64,000 bases of DNA from Azorinus chamasolen (lineage: Eukaryota > Mollusca > Bivalvia > Cardiida > Solecurtidae): positions 35,159,619 through 35,223,618 of the forward strand of contig OY755251.1 of the NCBI GenBank assembly GCA_963576725.1, in the 5' to 3' direction. The translations under genes and the position numbers were made by a program. Below are positions 1 to 8,364 of this stretch, piece by piece; the first letter of the stretch is position 1, and each line of letters opens with the position of its first letter. The notes beneath the pieces were generated by a model. It saw only the letters and a program-made list of their open reading frames with translations, made no database searches and had not been told where the DNA came from.

Positions 1-37
1 AGGTTTCTTTATGAATAATGATGAAGTAAAGCGTTAA
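1..37. mobile_element. PAL-A, right end only
   Basis: The window opens in the last bases of a PAL-A element (GATGAAGTAAAGCGTTAA, matching the usual ATGGAGTAAAGGGTTAA). It shares its closing TTAA with the PAL-B that follows. Confidence 0.6.
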
Positions 38-239
38 CTCATTACCTCAAAGACTATTTTTAGACCCAACCTCTTTGAATAAATCTACCCAAAAGGTAGC
101 ATTTACTAGGAAAATGTTAGAATCGTGTAGTTTTGAAACCGTTGTGATAAATAGAGCATTTGCTCCTATGGAGCAAATGCTCTATTTATCACAATGATTT
201 CAAGAAGTGGCTTTACAGAGAGGTAGAACGGAGTATTAA
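34..239. mobile_element. PAL-B palindromic MITE
   Basis: The element starts with TTAACTCATTACCTC. Inside are the family landmarks TTTTTAGACCCAACCTC and AATAAATCTACC. The palindrome at 135-201 has arms reading ATAAATAGAGCATTTGCTCC and apex CTCCTATGGAG. The right end has decayed (GTATTAAT instead of GGGTTAA). TTAA ends indicate a piggyBac-type non-autonomous element, by analogy rather than by any transposase seen here. Confidence 0.8.
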
Positions 240-330
240 TTTTTTTTATGTATGAAATGATTAAAGACTGATTGTGATACATAGTTGGACTATTCGGATA
301 AATAAAGGATTAATGTAGTGTGCGTTTGTC

Positions 331-418
331 GATGGGAGCTTAATGCAGGACGAAAACAATACAGAAAACCCGATTGGAGCTTTGTGACTTACGCATGTCC
401 TGCATTAAACAGCCCATA
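331..418. mobile_element. PAL-D core, degenerate
   Basis: Left arm GGGAGCTTAATGCAGGACG and right arm CATGTCCTGCATTAAACAGCCC are visible, but the centre is scrambled and neither terminal repeat can be found. It is an old PAL-D remnant. Confidence 0.5.
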
Positions 419-626
419 TGCGTTTTCAATTTCCTAATGTTTATCTGTACATATAAGATGTAACTTATAAAGAGTCTACTTTTTTCAATATCTAGTTGCA
501 CACACAATGTAGACTCAGATTAGGTGCTGCGTAGTTTCCATGATTCCGTCTTTTCATAGAAAGAAGGTGTCCAGTAGCCCATGGTCCCTTGGTTTACGAG
601 GTATACCATGCAGCCACTGTACCTTC

Positions 627-808
627 AGAGGTCCAGATAAGATGCGTAAATTAGAACATTTTCAAGAATAACTTCTTTATTTCTCCACCAAACCCAATGT
701 TGTGACCACTCTTTAGAATCGTCTCTACGATTCTTAGGAGTGGTCACAACATAGGGTTTGGTGGAGAAATGATGATTTTAGAATTTGAGTACTCAGTTAT
801 CTGTAGCC
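627..808. mobile_element. PAL-C palindromic MITE
   Basis: Terminal repeats are AGAGGTCCAGATAAGATGC on the left and TTATCTGTAGCCCT on the right. The palindrome (680-770) has outer arms ATTTCTCCACCAAACCC and inner arms CCACTCTTTAGAATCGTCT. The superfamily is not recognised. The ends are neither TTAA-type nor TA-type. Confidence 0.85.
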
Positions 809-900
809 CTGACTGCTTAAAGTGATCCCAAGCCCGGGTTGATCTGTATTTCTGCTAGCATGTTGAAGTTCTAGGGGTGTAGATAGGAAGTCAGCTGCAC

Positions 901-1070
901 AGAGCTACAGATAAAGGTGCGCGCCCAAATATTAAAATCGTCATTTCTTCACCAAACCCTATACTATTTTTAGAATCGTCTCGAAGAGTGGTCATTGTAT
1001 AGGGTTTGGTGGTGAACTAAAGGAGCTTTTGTTGAAAATGGTCACATTTGCGCATCTTATCTGGAACTCT
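901..1070. mobile_element. PAL-C palindromic MITE
   Basis: It runs from AGAGCTACAGATAAAGGTGC to TTATCTGGAACTCT. The palindrome covers about 951-1016, with part of the left inner arm deleted, so the two arms are of unequal length. Confidence 0.8.
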
Positions 1071-1081
1071 GGTAAAGTGAC

Positions 1082-1166
1082 ACATTGCTGATAGTTCTCC
1101 ACCAAACCCTGTAGTGATGTTACTCATTAGAATCACCACTGACATTTTAATGAGTGTCAGCAATGT
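1082..1166. mobile_element. PAL-C variant, degenerate
   Basis: A short inverted repeat (ACATTGCTGA to TCAGCAATGT) encloses CTCCACCAAACCCTG and ACTCATTAGAATC. These are landmarks of a PAL-C subfamily that has ACTCATTAGAATC in place of ACTCTTTAGAATC. Confidence 0.45.
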
Positions 1167-1467
1167 TTAAAAGGGTGTGACTGCGACTGCGAACATGAGA
1201 TTTTTGATAAATTATCACACATCTTGTCAATAGCTCTAATAGCTCTAAGGGCTATTTCTTCCATTATTCAGTATAGATTTTATGTAAAGTTTGGTTATGA
1301 AATAACACAGATAATATCGATCCGACAGGCCTTACAAGATTTGGGACCAAATCTGCATGTTTATTGCCCCATGGAAACTTGCTACTAGACAGGTAGGCAT
1401 ACAAAACAAGTTAAACAATAAAAGTGTTATATACAATAACTGGTTGTTTATGTGATCATTCGCTGGT

Positions 1468-1718
1468 TTAACCCTTTCCCTGTTCTATGTTTATTCCAAA
1501 GTTCAATACCTACTGAATATTCATTAACAAAATTAGTTATAGAGAAATATGGAAGGTAGACCATTGTAGCCATTTTAGAAGGTAAAGAAACAGATCTTCC
1601 AAATTCCATTAGCAAACAGAGCAGACCCTGATGAGACGGCTCCTATAGGGGCCGTATGATCTGGCTCTACTCTGTTTGCAAATGCGTGAAAACACGTTTA
1701 TATGAAGGAGAGGGTTAA
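1468..1718. mobile_element. PAL-A (A2 subtype), complete
   Basis: A complete element runs from TTAACCCTTTCCCTGTTC to AAGGAGAGGGTTAA. The palindrome (1612-1679) begins GCAAACAGAGCAGACCCTG and ends CTACTCTGTTTGC with apex CTCCTATAGGGG. As in all PAL-A copies the palindrome lies about 40 bp from one terminus, so the element is polar. TTAA ends followed by CCCTTT match piggyBac-type terminal repeats. No coding capacity is present. Confidence 0.9.
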
Positions 1719-1760
1719 ACTACACTTCTGTACTCAACATCTGTAACTATTTTGAATGAT

Positions 1761-2196
1761 ACTGTAGGTCCTATTTACTGTCGGACCCTAGTTACTGTAT
1801 GTCCCAGTTTATGTAGGCCCTAGTTACGATAGGTCATATGTACTGTCAGTCCTTAGTTACTGTAGGTCCCAGTTACATGTACAATAGGCCCTAGTTACGA
1901 TAGGTCCTAGTTTCTGTCGGTCCTTAGTTACTGTAGGTCCCAGTTACAATAGGCCATAGTTACGATAGATCCTAGTTACTGTCGGTCCCTAGTTACTGTA
2001 GGTCCCAGTTACAATAGGCCCTAGTTACGGTAGGTCCTAGTTACTGTCGGTCCTTAGTTACTGTAGGTCCCAGTTGCAATAGGCCCCAGTTACGATAGGT
2101 CCTAGTTTCTGTCGGTCCTTAGTTACTGTAGGTCCCAGTTACAATAGGCCCTAGTTACGATAGGTCCTAGTTACTGTCGGTCCCTAGTTACTGCAT
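1761..2196. repeat. Tandem array, 16-bp monomers in a 65-bp higher-order unit
   Basis: The array is made of 16-17-bp monomers such as GTTACTGTAGGTCCCA, GTTACAATAGGCCCTA and GTTACGATAGGTCCTA. They recur in a fixed order of four, giving a unit of about 65 bp repeated several times. The left part (1761-1860) is more degenerate. Confidence 0.9.
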
Positions 2197-2275
2197 GTAA
2201 AACCGATAGAAACAAACAAACAAGTTATAAGCCATGTGGTCGCTGTAGTGAGACACTGTTGTATATTGTTTTGTA

Positions 2276-2371
2276 ATTTCTTCGCCAAACCCATCTTGCT
2301 TCGATTCATTTGAATTGCAGCGGAGAGGCGATTGTGGTGAGTTGCAGCAAGATGTGGTTTGGGGAAGATAT
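2276..2371. mobile_element. PAL-C variant, degenerate
   Basis: ATTTCTTCGCCAAACCCATC on the left and GCAAGATGTGGTTTGGGGAAG on the right form a decayed palindrome, with CAGCGGAGAGGCGATT near the centre. It fits the PAL-C subfamily with a CTTGCTGCTACTC arm. Confidence 0.55.
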
Positions 2372-2468
2372 ATAAGATAAGATATATAAACCAGTACAAA
2401 TCTCATCTACAGGAATGTGGTACTGTTATAAACGTTTATCCTGGTGTGGATGTACCGTAGAACCCGTC

Positions 2469-2732
2469 TTAACCCTTTACTTCATGGATATTCATGTAAG
2501 AAATAATGACATCATGAATATTAGTTACACTAATTTATATATGGCACATGGACATAGTAATTTGGTGGCCATGTAAGAAACTGGTAGAGTCATGCCTATA
2601 TTATGAAGAGTCATGCCTATATTATATCATAAGCAAACAGAGCAGACCTTGATCAGACGGCTCCGTCTGATGTGGGTCTACTCTGTTTGCAAATGCGTAT
2701 AAAGGCGTATAAATTTATGGAGTAAATAAAGG
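2469..2732. mobile_element. PAL-A (A1 subtype)
   Basis: It starts TTAACCCTTTACTTCATGG and ends ATGGAGTAAATAAAGG. The palindrome (2633-2690) has lost part of one apex arm (GACGGCTCCGTCTGATG). An internal 18-bp block (GAGTCATGCCTATATTAT) is directly duplicated just before the palindrome. Confidence 0.85.
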
Positions 2733-2734
2733 AT

Positions 2735-2925
2735 TTAGTGGCCACCAAAAATAGGTATAATTCTAGTTCTGTAAGGCAGGTGGTAGCTTAATGCATGTCA
2801 GACTTAATGCAGAAAGCTCCTATAAATGTTTGCATTACTTTTGCCCTGCTTTTAGCAACAACCTTCTTTTAAAGACTCCCTATGTTCAATAAAGGAATGG
2901 CTGCTTAAGACAGGTTCTAATGTAT
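2735..2925. mobile_element. PAL-D, degenerate copy
   Basis: The left side reads GTGGCCACCAAAAATAGG and the core GCAGGTGGTAGCTTAATGCA. The right side has GCTGCTTAAGACAGGTTCTA, the end of a PAL-D subfamily. The centre is partly deleted. Confidence 0.55.
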
Positions 2926-3003
2926 ATATGTAATTATTTCTGTAAATAGTTTGGATCCAGATGAGATGTGCCAGGAGGGCTCAAAATGTTTTGACACTTA
3001 GAT

Positions 3004-3105
3004 AATACATAAATACTTAAACTGCTCTGATCTAATATTTCGACCACTAAGGGCCTTTGTCAAAGATTATCATGTCAGTTTAAGCAGTTTAAGTATTTAT
3101 GTATT
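3004..3105. repeat. Unexplained 23-bp inverted repeat with 56-bp spacer
   Basis: Perfect 23-bp arms at 3004-3026 and 3083-3105 (core ATAAATACTTAAACTGC) flank a spacer. Read on the minus strand the spacer contains GACAAAGGCCCTTAGTGG followed by TCGAAATATT. The pattern resembles terminal regions of Penelope-like elements, but that is only a resemblance. The 23-bp arms appear nowhere else in the window that I noticed. Confidence 0.5.
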
Positions 3106-3176
3106 ATATTAATTCCCTATTTTGGAATATTTACTTCACTTAGATAATATATTTAACCCTTACTCAGATAATATAT

Positions 3177-3428
3177 TTAATCCTTACTCCATGAATACGC
3201 CTTTCTACGCCTTTGCAAACAGGGTAGACCCAGATCCGACGGCTCCTATAGGAGCCGTCTGATCAGGGTCTGCCCTGTTTGCTTATGAAATTATAATATA
3301 TATGACTCTTCAGTGTCTAGCAATACCGAGACATCACGTGTAAAAGCTGTGTTATTATAACAGTTAATCTAATTACTATTCATGATGTCATTATTTCTTA
3401 CATGAATATTCATGGAGTAAAGTGTTAA
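3177..3428. mobile_element. PAL-A (A1), complete
   Basis: It runs from TTAATCCTTACTCCATG to ATGGAGTAAAGTGTTAA, with a palindrome at 3215-3282 whose apex is the perfect GGCTCCTATAGGAGCC. The sequence just outside the left end (TAGATAATATATTTAACCCT) repeats, as though an older end lies beside the present one. Confidence 0.9.
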
Positions 3429-3496
3429 AGGCAAATGAAGAACGTCTACACCGAAAGCTGAATAATCACACATTTTCTATCTGTGATATTTTGGTG

Positions 3497-3684
3497 CAGT
3501 AAAACCCCTCTAAACTGGACGAACAAATTAGCATCGATAACGGTCTAAAAAGTAGGTGGCAGCTTAATGCAGGATGAAAGTCATGCATTAAGCTCATTTG
3601 ACTTTCACCCGCTATTAAACAACCACCTGCACAAAAGTGATAAATTCTTCTTTATCAAAATTTCTGTATAGAGGGAGTTTACTG
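3497..3684. mobile_element. PAL-D1 MITE with TA target
   Basis: The element starts CAGTAAAACCCCTCTAAAC and ends TAGAGGGAGTTTACTG, followed by TA. The core (3553-3632) has arms GGTGGCAGCTTAATGCAGG and an internally deleted centre. CAGT ends with TA targets and this terminal motif are typical of pogo/Tigger-type non-autonomous elements. Confidence 0.85.
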
Positions 3685-3968
3685 TATACACTATTGAAGG
3701 CTTAATGTGCAAGTGTACTTTATCTCAGAACGTACCTCATTTGCTAACTATACAACAGGCATAATTATCCATCAGTATTCCAGATAGTATCAACTGTTCC
3801 GTTGCCTGATCTAAGTCAAAATGTATGCAAAGTTGAAAGCGGTTAGTGAACTGCTGCAGAAGAATTGCCAATAGTGTATACCCGGACTAGTCATAGGATA
3901 CGGAGTTTTACACTCACTCTCGGAGTAATTAGGCACATTTGGAAATTGAAGTACACTGTTTTCTGTCA

Positions 3969-4192
3969 CGCGTTCCCTACTAGACTATTTTTAGACGCAA
4001 CCTCCTTGAATAAATCTACAGAAAAGGAGCATTTACCAGAGAAAAGGATGCGCTCAGGGTTGTATAGTTTTGAAATCACTGTGATAAATAGAACATTTAC
4101 CCCATAGGAGCAAATGTTCTATTTATCACAGTAGTTTCAGAAATGACTTTTACAGATGCGTCAAAGGGCATGGATAGGAGTGAATGAGTTAA
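3969..4192. mobile_element. PAL-B
   Basis: The left end is decayed (CGTTCCCTACTAGACTATTT). The right end is GTGAATGAGTTAA. The palindrome at 4072-4138 has apex CCCATAGGAG and arms ATAAATAGAACATTT. Confidence 0.8.
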
Positions 4193-4205
4193 GTTCATTT
4201 GCGAG

Positions 4206-4245
4206 ATTTCTGCATTACTTTTGTCCTGCATTAAGCTACCACCCG
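4206..4245. mobile_element. PAL-D right arm only
   Basis: TTTCTGCATTACTTTTGTCC followed by TGCATTAAGCTACCACC is the right half of a PAL-D palindrome. It starts abruptly near the end of the PAL-B, so one truncated the other or they were joined during rearrangement. Confidence 0.6.
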
Positions 4246-4307
4246 ACCTGTCTTCAATACACAAGATACACATGGTTTTAATGATCGCTTCCAGTACCGA
4301 TATATAT

Positions 4308-4429
4308 AGAAATCCAGATATGATGCGTAAATAAAAACAGTTTCAAGAATAACTTCTTTATTTCTCCACCAAACCCTATACTCTGACCTCCCTTTAGTAT
4401 TCTGAGTACGCACCCTTATTTGTAGCTCT
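4308..4429. mobile_element. PAL-C, palindrome half-deleted
   Basis: The left end (AGAAATCCAGATATGATGC) and right end (TTATTTGTAGCTCTG) are present. The palindrome stops after CCCTTTAGTATTCTG, so the right arm is missing. Confidence 0.7.
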
Positions 4430-4457
4430 GTATATATATTTATATGCTATTGTTTTA

Positions 4458-4560
4458 GTACTGTAGAAGCCCTCATAAGCGGCTACTAAATAAATTAAAT
4501 TTACTGTCTTTAAAAGCAGGTTGCTGCTTAATGCAGGACGAACGTCACATAGAAAGCCCA
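4458..4560. mobile_element. PAL-D left half
   Basis: It starts ACTGTAGAAGCCCTCATAAG and continues to GCTGCTTAATGCAGGACG and the first arm AGAAAGCCCATGG. The right half is absent. Confidence 0.5.
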
Positions 4561-4657
4561 TGGAGTGGACTGTTTAAGTTTCAGTAGGTGTCCAAATAAA
4601 CATACAGGGGTCTACAAAAACTTTTGATGCAGAGCAAATGTATAGCCCTTGTGTTGC

Positions 4658-4919
4658 TTAACCCTTTCCCTACTCAGTATTTGGTAAAGAAATAATGATA
4701 TCATGTATATTCATGAGCTGCATGTTTATATTGGCATATGCACCCCTGAGTTTTGGGTATTAATAGAAACTGTAGTTATATCTATATTGTTTCGTTAGCA
4801 AACATAGCAGACCCTGGTCAGAAGGCTCCTTTAGGAGCCGTCTGTACAGGAGCCGTCTGATCTGGGTTTTCTGTGTTTGCAAATGCGTGAAAATGCGTTT
4901 ATATGAAGGAAAGAGGTAA
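4658..4919. mobile_element. PAL-A with duplicated apex arm
   Basis: It runs from TTAACCCTTTCCCTACTC to GAAAGAGGTAA. Within the palindrome (4798-4880) the right apex arm GGAGCCGTCTG occurs twice in direct order, the copies separated by TACA. Confidence 0.8.
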
Positions 4920-4927
4920 ACAAGTGA

Positions 4928-5010
4928 ACGGGTGTCAAACAACTTGGACCTTAATAAGATGCCAAAATTAAGCGGAAAATAATCTGGATCTAAGTTCTAT
5001 AGTCTTTACG
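4928..5010. mobile_element. PAL-E core, degenerate
   Basis: TGTCAAACAACTTGGACC and CTGGATCTAAGTTCT are the outer arms of a PAL-E palindrome. The CCGAGTAACTCGG apex is lost. Confidence 0.4.
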
Positions 5011-5044
5011 AGTGTATGTCAACTCGCGATATGCAGAATAAGAG

Positions 5045-5293
5045 TTAATCCTTTACTCCATGGATATTCATGTAGGAAATAATGACGTCATGAATATTAA
5101 CTAGATACATTTTCTAATAGTACATGAACACATAACAGTTTTACCATGGCAGAAACTGTAGAATTAGATCTATATTATTTCATAAAGCAAACAGAGCAGA
5201 CCCTGATCAGACGGCTCCTATAGGAGCCGTCGGATCTGGGTCTACCCTGTTAGCAAATGCGTAGAAAGGTGTATTTATGGAGTAAAGGGTTAA
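5045..5293. mobile_element. PAL-A (A1), complete
   Basis: It runs from TTAATCCTTTACTCCATGG to ATGGAGTAAAGGGTTAA. The palindrome (5187-5254) has apex GGCTCCTATAGGAGCC. Both TTAA ends are intact. Confidence 0.92.
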
Positions 5294-5402
5294 GATTATT
5301 TGATGAAATAAACGATTCAAACTTTGATCGAAATCCTCCCATTCAGCAGGACTTGCGTTTACTGGGTCCGCACTTATTACTGCCAGCATTTACCAATAGT
5401 CA

Positions 5403-5600
5403 ATGTACAAAGGTCACTATACTACTCTGTTTGCCTTATTGGCAGTGATCATCGAGATTTTCTATGGAGTTAATGGAATGCTTGTAGAAAATGCCATGAT
5501 TTGTAACCAGTTTTATGACACACGAGAGTACCATATTGATAATGTCACGTGGTCATTCCATTACTCCTGCTATGCAAAGTCGGTGATTGCCGAGAAATAA
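5403..5600 (+). CDS. Hypothetical 65-residue open frame, secreted-peptide-like
   Basis: The product is not recognised. The frame lies in a repeat-free island between two PAL-A elements. After a short charged start (MYKGHY) comes a hydrophobic stretch of about 14 residues (TTLFALLAVIIEIF) ending near GVNG, as in a signal peptide. About 45 polar residues follow, with two cysteines and one N-glycosylation-type site (NVT). The stop codon overlaps an AATAAA. The ATG has a poor context (T at -3). It could be a real small gene, one exon, or chance; no homologue or splice structure can be shown from sequence alone. Confidence 0.22.
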   Translation: MYKGHYTTLFALLAVIIEIFYGVNGMLVENAMICNQFYDTREYHIDNVTWSFHYSCYAKSVIAEK

Positions 5601-5632
5601 AAAGTCAAGCAGGGGATGAAAAACATTTGTAT

Positions 5633-5874
5633 TTACCATTTTACCTGATGAATATTCATGTAAGAAACAATGACGTCATAAATATTAAGTAGCTGAATTT
5701 TAATAATGCCATATGATCAAAGACTCTTTGGCGGAAACTATAGTATCAGATCTATATAATCCCATAAGCAAACAGAGCAGACCAGGATCAGACGGATCCT
5801 ATAAGAGCCGTCTGATCTGGGTCTACTCTGTTTGCAAATGCGTGAAAACACGTTTATATGAAGGAAAGGGTTAA
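5633..5874. mobile_element. PAL-A
   Basis: The left end is decayed (TTACCATTTTACCTGATG). The right end is GAAGGAAAGGGTTAA. The palindrome (5768-5835) has a GATCC for GCTCC change at its apex. Confidence 0.85.
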
Positions 5875-5998
5875 CGGAATATGAAACGTAAATCCAAATC
5901 ATTTAGTGCGCGAGGTGTTTCCTGACAATGTGAACTGTGATCACCCAGAAGATATTTACTTTAGGGCTTTTGTGATTCCCATTGATGTCAATTGTCCC

Positions 5999-6213
5999 TT
6001 AACCCTTTCCTCCATAAATACGCCTTTCTACGCCTATTTAAACCATTGTGGTAAATAGAGCATTTTCTACTATACGAGCAAATGCTCTATTTATTACAAT
6101 GGTTTCAAATTACAAAATTCTAAAAAAAATCTTTTTTTCTATTTAATGCTCCTTTTCGGTAGATTTATTCAAAGAGGTTGGATCTAAAAATAGCCTATGA
6201 CGAAATAAGTTAA
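5999..6213. mobile_element. Chimeric PAL-A/PAL-B element
   Basis: The first 38 bases are a PAL-A1 end (TTAACCCTTTCCTCCATAAA then TACGCCTTTCTACGCC). The sequence then passes straight into the PAL-B palindrome (6040-6105, AAACCATTGTGGTAAATAG) and the PAL-B right part (GGTAGATTTATTCAAAGAGG, TAGCCTATGACG), ending in GTTAA. Both termini are TTAA. Confidence 0.8.
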
Positions 6214-6328
6214 AAAAGACTGGTGTATGTCTAGATTACTAGAGAATCACGATCATTTACGACCCTTGTAGATCTAGATCACTAGCGAGTCAAATATCAT
6301 ATGCAACCGATATAGTTCTAGATCATTT

Positions 6329-6402
6329 AAGAGTCAGCTTAGTTGGTAGAGCGTTTGCTCTAGACGGATTTAATTACTGGTCCGATCCTTACACCAGACC
6401 GT
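6329..6402 (+). mobile_element. tRNA-derived SINE head
   Basis: AGCTTAGTTGGTAGAGCGTT matches a tRNA D-arm with a pol III A box. TGGTCCGATCC about 30 bases later fits a slightly decayed B box. Acceptor-stem pairing is poor, so this is a tRNA-derived SINE head rather than a working tRNA gene. The body may continue to about 6540, where TTTTATATATGCTAAACTT lies. Confidence 0.55.
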
Positions 6403-6578
6403 ACCAACTACTTTTTAACCTAATTATTCCCATTTTATATATGCTAAACTTAGGTTTGGAAGTTTCCTAGGAGATAAAGATCTGTTAACTGGCCTTGGAC
6501 CCAGAAAACGTTCTTATGTGTGCTACGTTCAGATGTTATGATCTCTACGCGCGATGTAGATAAATGAATATTTGATAA

Positions 6579-6813
6579 GCTTATACTCCGTGAGTACGCA
6601 TTTTTACACCTCTGCAAATATAGTACATCCAGATCAGACGGTCCTGTTGGAGCCGTCTGTTCAAGATCTGCTCTGTATGGAACACTGTAAATCTGATCTT
6701 GCAGTTTCTGTCTAGGCCAAACATTCCTGTGTTCATATACTAATGAATAAAATTAATCTTATATTCATGATGGCACTATTTCTTACACGAATATTCATGA
6801 GGTAAAATGATAA
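6579..6813. mobile_element. PAL-A (A1)
   Basis: It starts CTTATACTCCGTGAG and ends GAGGTAAAATGATAA. The palindrome (about 6614-6672) has decayed. It abuts the next PAL-A with the TAA in common. Confidence 0.75.
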
Positions 6814-7079
6814 CCCTTTCCTTCATATGAACGCCTTTTCACGCATTATCAAACAGAAAAGACCAGGATCAGATGGTTCCTATAGGAGCCGTCTGATCAG
6901 GGTCTGCAATGTTTGCTAATGGATCTTACTTTACAGTTTCTACCAATACCAGAAAATCCTCCGTACATGTGCCATTATAAGAAATCACGTTATAAGAAAT
7001 CACGTTATAAGAAACAAATAACGTTATACATATCCATGATGTAATTATTTCGTATATGAATATACAACAGAGAAAGGGA
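6810..7079. mobile_element. PAL-A
   Basis: It starts ATAACCCTTTCCTTCAT and ends AACAGAGAAAGGGAC. The palindrome is at 6850-6916. A 15-bp block (ATAAGAAATCACGTT) is repeated in tandem at 6977-7010. Confidence 0.8.
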
Positions 7080-7112
7080 CAATCTATCCAACCTAGGCAT
7101 AATCCAGATACG

Positions 7113-7336
7113 CGTCCTAATGACGCCTTTTGTCGCCTCTTTAAAAGTCACCTTTTGAAATCATTGTGATAAATAGAGCATTTGTTCCATACAGGAGCAA
7201 ATGCTCTGTTTATCACATTATTTCAACACTACACGATTCCAAAAATAAAAAAAATCATTTTCTCTAGTAAATGCTCCTTTTCGGTAGATTTATTCAAAGG
7301 GGTTGGGTCTAACATGGCCTATGATGTAATGGGTTA
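7113..7336. mobile_element. PAL-B
   Basis: The palindrome at 7157-7224 has arms ATAAATAGAGCATTTG. Right-side landmarks CTCCTTTTCGGTAGATTTAT and GGGTTGGGTCTAAC lead to GTAATGGGTTAA. The left terminus is blurred. Confidence 0.8.
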
Positions 7337-7619
7337 ACACGGGTGGCAGCATAATAAAAACGGACATTGATTCTCATTTGGAAGTCTGGTACAGAGAGAT
7401 TTAACTGTTTTATAAATTCGCCAGTACTTGTCCCAGTAAAGGCGCGTTTTAATCCTGTTATGTAACCAATGCACGTGCTGCTCTGAGAGCATTATTGTAT
7501 AATTAATGGAAAAGTACACGTAAATTCAACATTATGTGGAGATTCGTGATTTTATAGATAATTTCACGTGATAAAGCAGTAGTTTGTGACCTGTAGTCTG
7601 ATGGTGATTGTTCCTGAAA
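7337..7619. other. Unassigned single-copy stretch
   Basis: I see no repeat family, RNA gene or convincing coding frame here. Confidence 0.5.
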
Positions 7620-7718
7620 TTAACCCTTTGCGTGCTAGCACGGCCTGACTGGATCTAGATACGAGGTCGAGTAACTCGGCATATCACCAGGATCTGATCT
7701 GTTGGAACACTTATTAAG
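7620..7718. mobile_element. PAL-E, left portion
   Basis: It starts TTAACCCTTTGCGTGCTAGC, the piggyBac-like PAL-E terminus. The decayed palindrome contains GTCGAGTAACTCGGC. The right end was not located. Confidence 0.6.
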
Positions 7719-7733
7719 TAGTTTCTAAAAGGT

Positions 7734-7900
7734 TATAACCCGTTACTCCATAAATACGCATTGCTACGCATTTGCAAACAGAGTAGACCCAGGTCAGACG
7801 GCTCCTATAGGAACTTTCTGTATCACCTTTGCCTACATGAAGCTACTATCTGTTTTAGAAATCCAGATTTAGACTTCTCTTGAAGACAGGTCCTACTGTA
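7734..7900. mobile_element. Chimera: PAL-A left half joined to PAL-D right half at the apex
   Basis: From 7734 to about 7806 the sequence is a PAL-A1 left end and left palindrome arm (CAAACAGAGTAGACCC to GGCTCC). After the shared TATAGGA it becomes the PAL-D right arm (ACTTTCTGTATCACC, TGAAGCTACTATCTG) and ends with a PAL-D terminal repeat (AGACAGGTCCTACTG) followed by TA. The join falls within the common CTCCTATAGGA. Confidence 0.8.
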
Positions 7901-7917
7901 TACATCTTATCTACAGG

Positions 7918-8036
7918 TCAAATTCCGTTAGCAAACAGAGCAGACCCTGATCAGTCGGCTCCTATAGGAGCCGTCTGATCTAGGTCTGCTCTGTTTGCAA
8001 ATTCGTGAAAACATGTTTAATGAGGGGAATGGTTAA
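7918..8036. mobile_element. PAL-A (A2), right half
   Basis: The palindrome (7931-7998) is almost perfect, and the end GGGGAATGGTTAA is intact. The left part is missing. The motif GTCAAATTCCGTTAGCAAAC recurs at 8054-8075, so a partial tandem copy follows. Confidence 0.8.
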
Positions 8037-8053
8037 GACAGGTGCTTCTGTAC

Positions 8054-8105
8054 GTCAAATTCCGTAAGCAAATAGAGCAGACCCTGATCAGACTGCAAAT
8101 GCGTG
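8054..8105. mobile_element. PAL-A fragment with collapsed palindrome
   Basis: GCAAATAGAGCAGACCCTG continues to ATCAGAC and then directly to TGCAAATGCGTG. The second palindrome arm is gone. It ends where the LTR element starts. Confidence 0.65.
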
Positions 8106-8144
8106 TGTAACCGGGTGTTCTTATAAAGAAACATACCCGCTCAG

Positions 8145-8208
8145 ACCGGGGATCGAACCCGGGTCGCCAGGTCCGCAGTCATGCACTCTACCACGTCGCC
8201 ATAAAAGC
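8145..8208 (-). other. tRNA-like sequence inside the shorter LTR
   Basis: On the minus strand, GTGGTAGAGTGCATGAC fits a pol III A box and GGGTTCGATCCCC a B box. A perfect five-pair T-stem (CCGGG with CCCGG) is present. The acceptor stem does not pair well, so it is a tRNA relic or pol III promoter block rather than a functional tRNA gene. Confidence 0.55.
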
Positions 8209-8346
8209 GCGCTTGTACAGCAAGGGCGTACAAGTGATGATAAACCTACACACTGTGACATACTCCCCCAGCAAGTTGAAATTCGTCCCGAATTTCTATG
8301 GGTATGAGAACGACTGGGAATCGAACTCGAAGCTCATACAGTCACA

Positions 8347-8364
8347 GCCCCACGTTGGGCGCCA
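8347..8364 (-). promoter_or_regulatory. Primer-binding site, tRNA-Lys type
   Basis: TGGCGCCCAACGTGGGGC on the minus strand is complementary to the 3' end of animal tRNA-Lys(CUU), whose last bases are GCCCCACGTTGGGCG plus CCA. It lies two bases inside the LTR, the standard place for reverse-transcription priming. Confidence 0.85.

Noticed and set aside
3004..3105. Hammerhead ribozyme
   Set aside because: CGAAA is present but the CUGANGA core is not, so only a resemblance is recorded.
8145..8208. Functional tRNA gene
   Set aside because: A and B boxes and the T-stem are good, but the acceptor stem does not pair and the block lies in an LTR.
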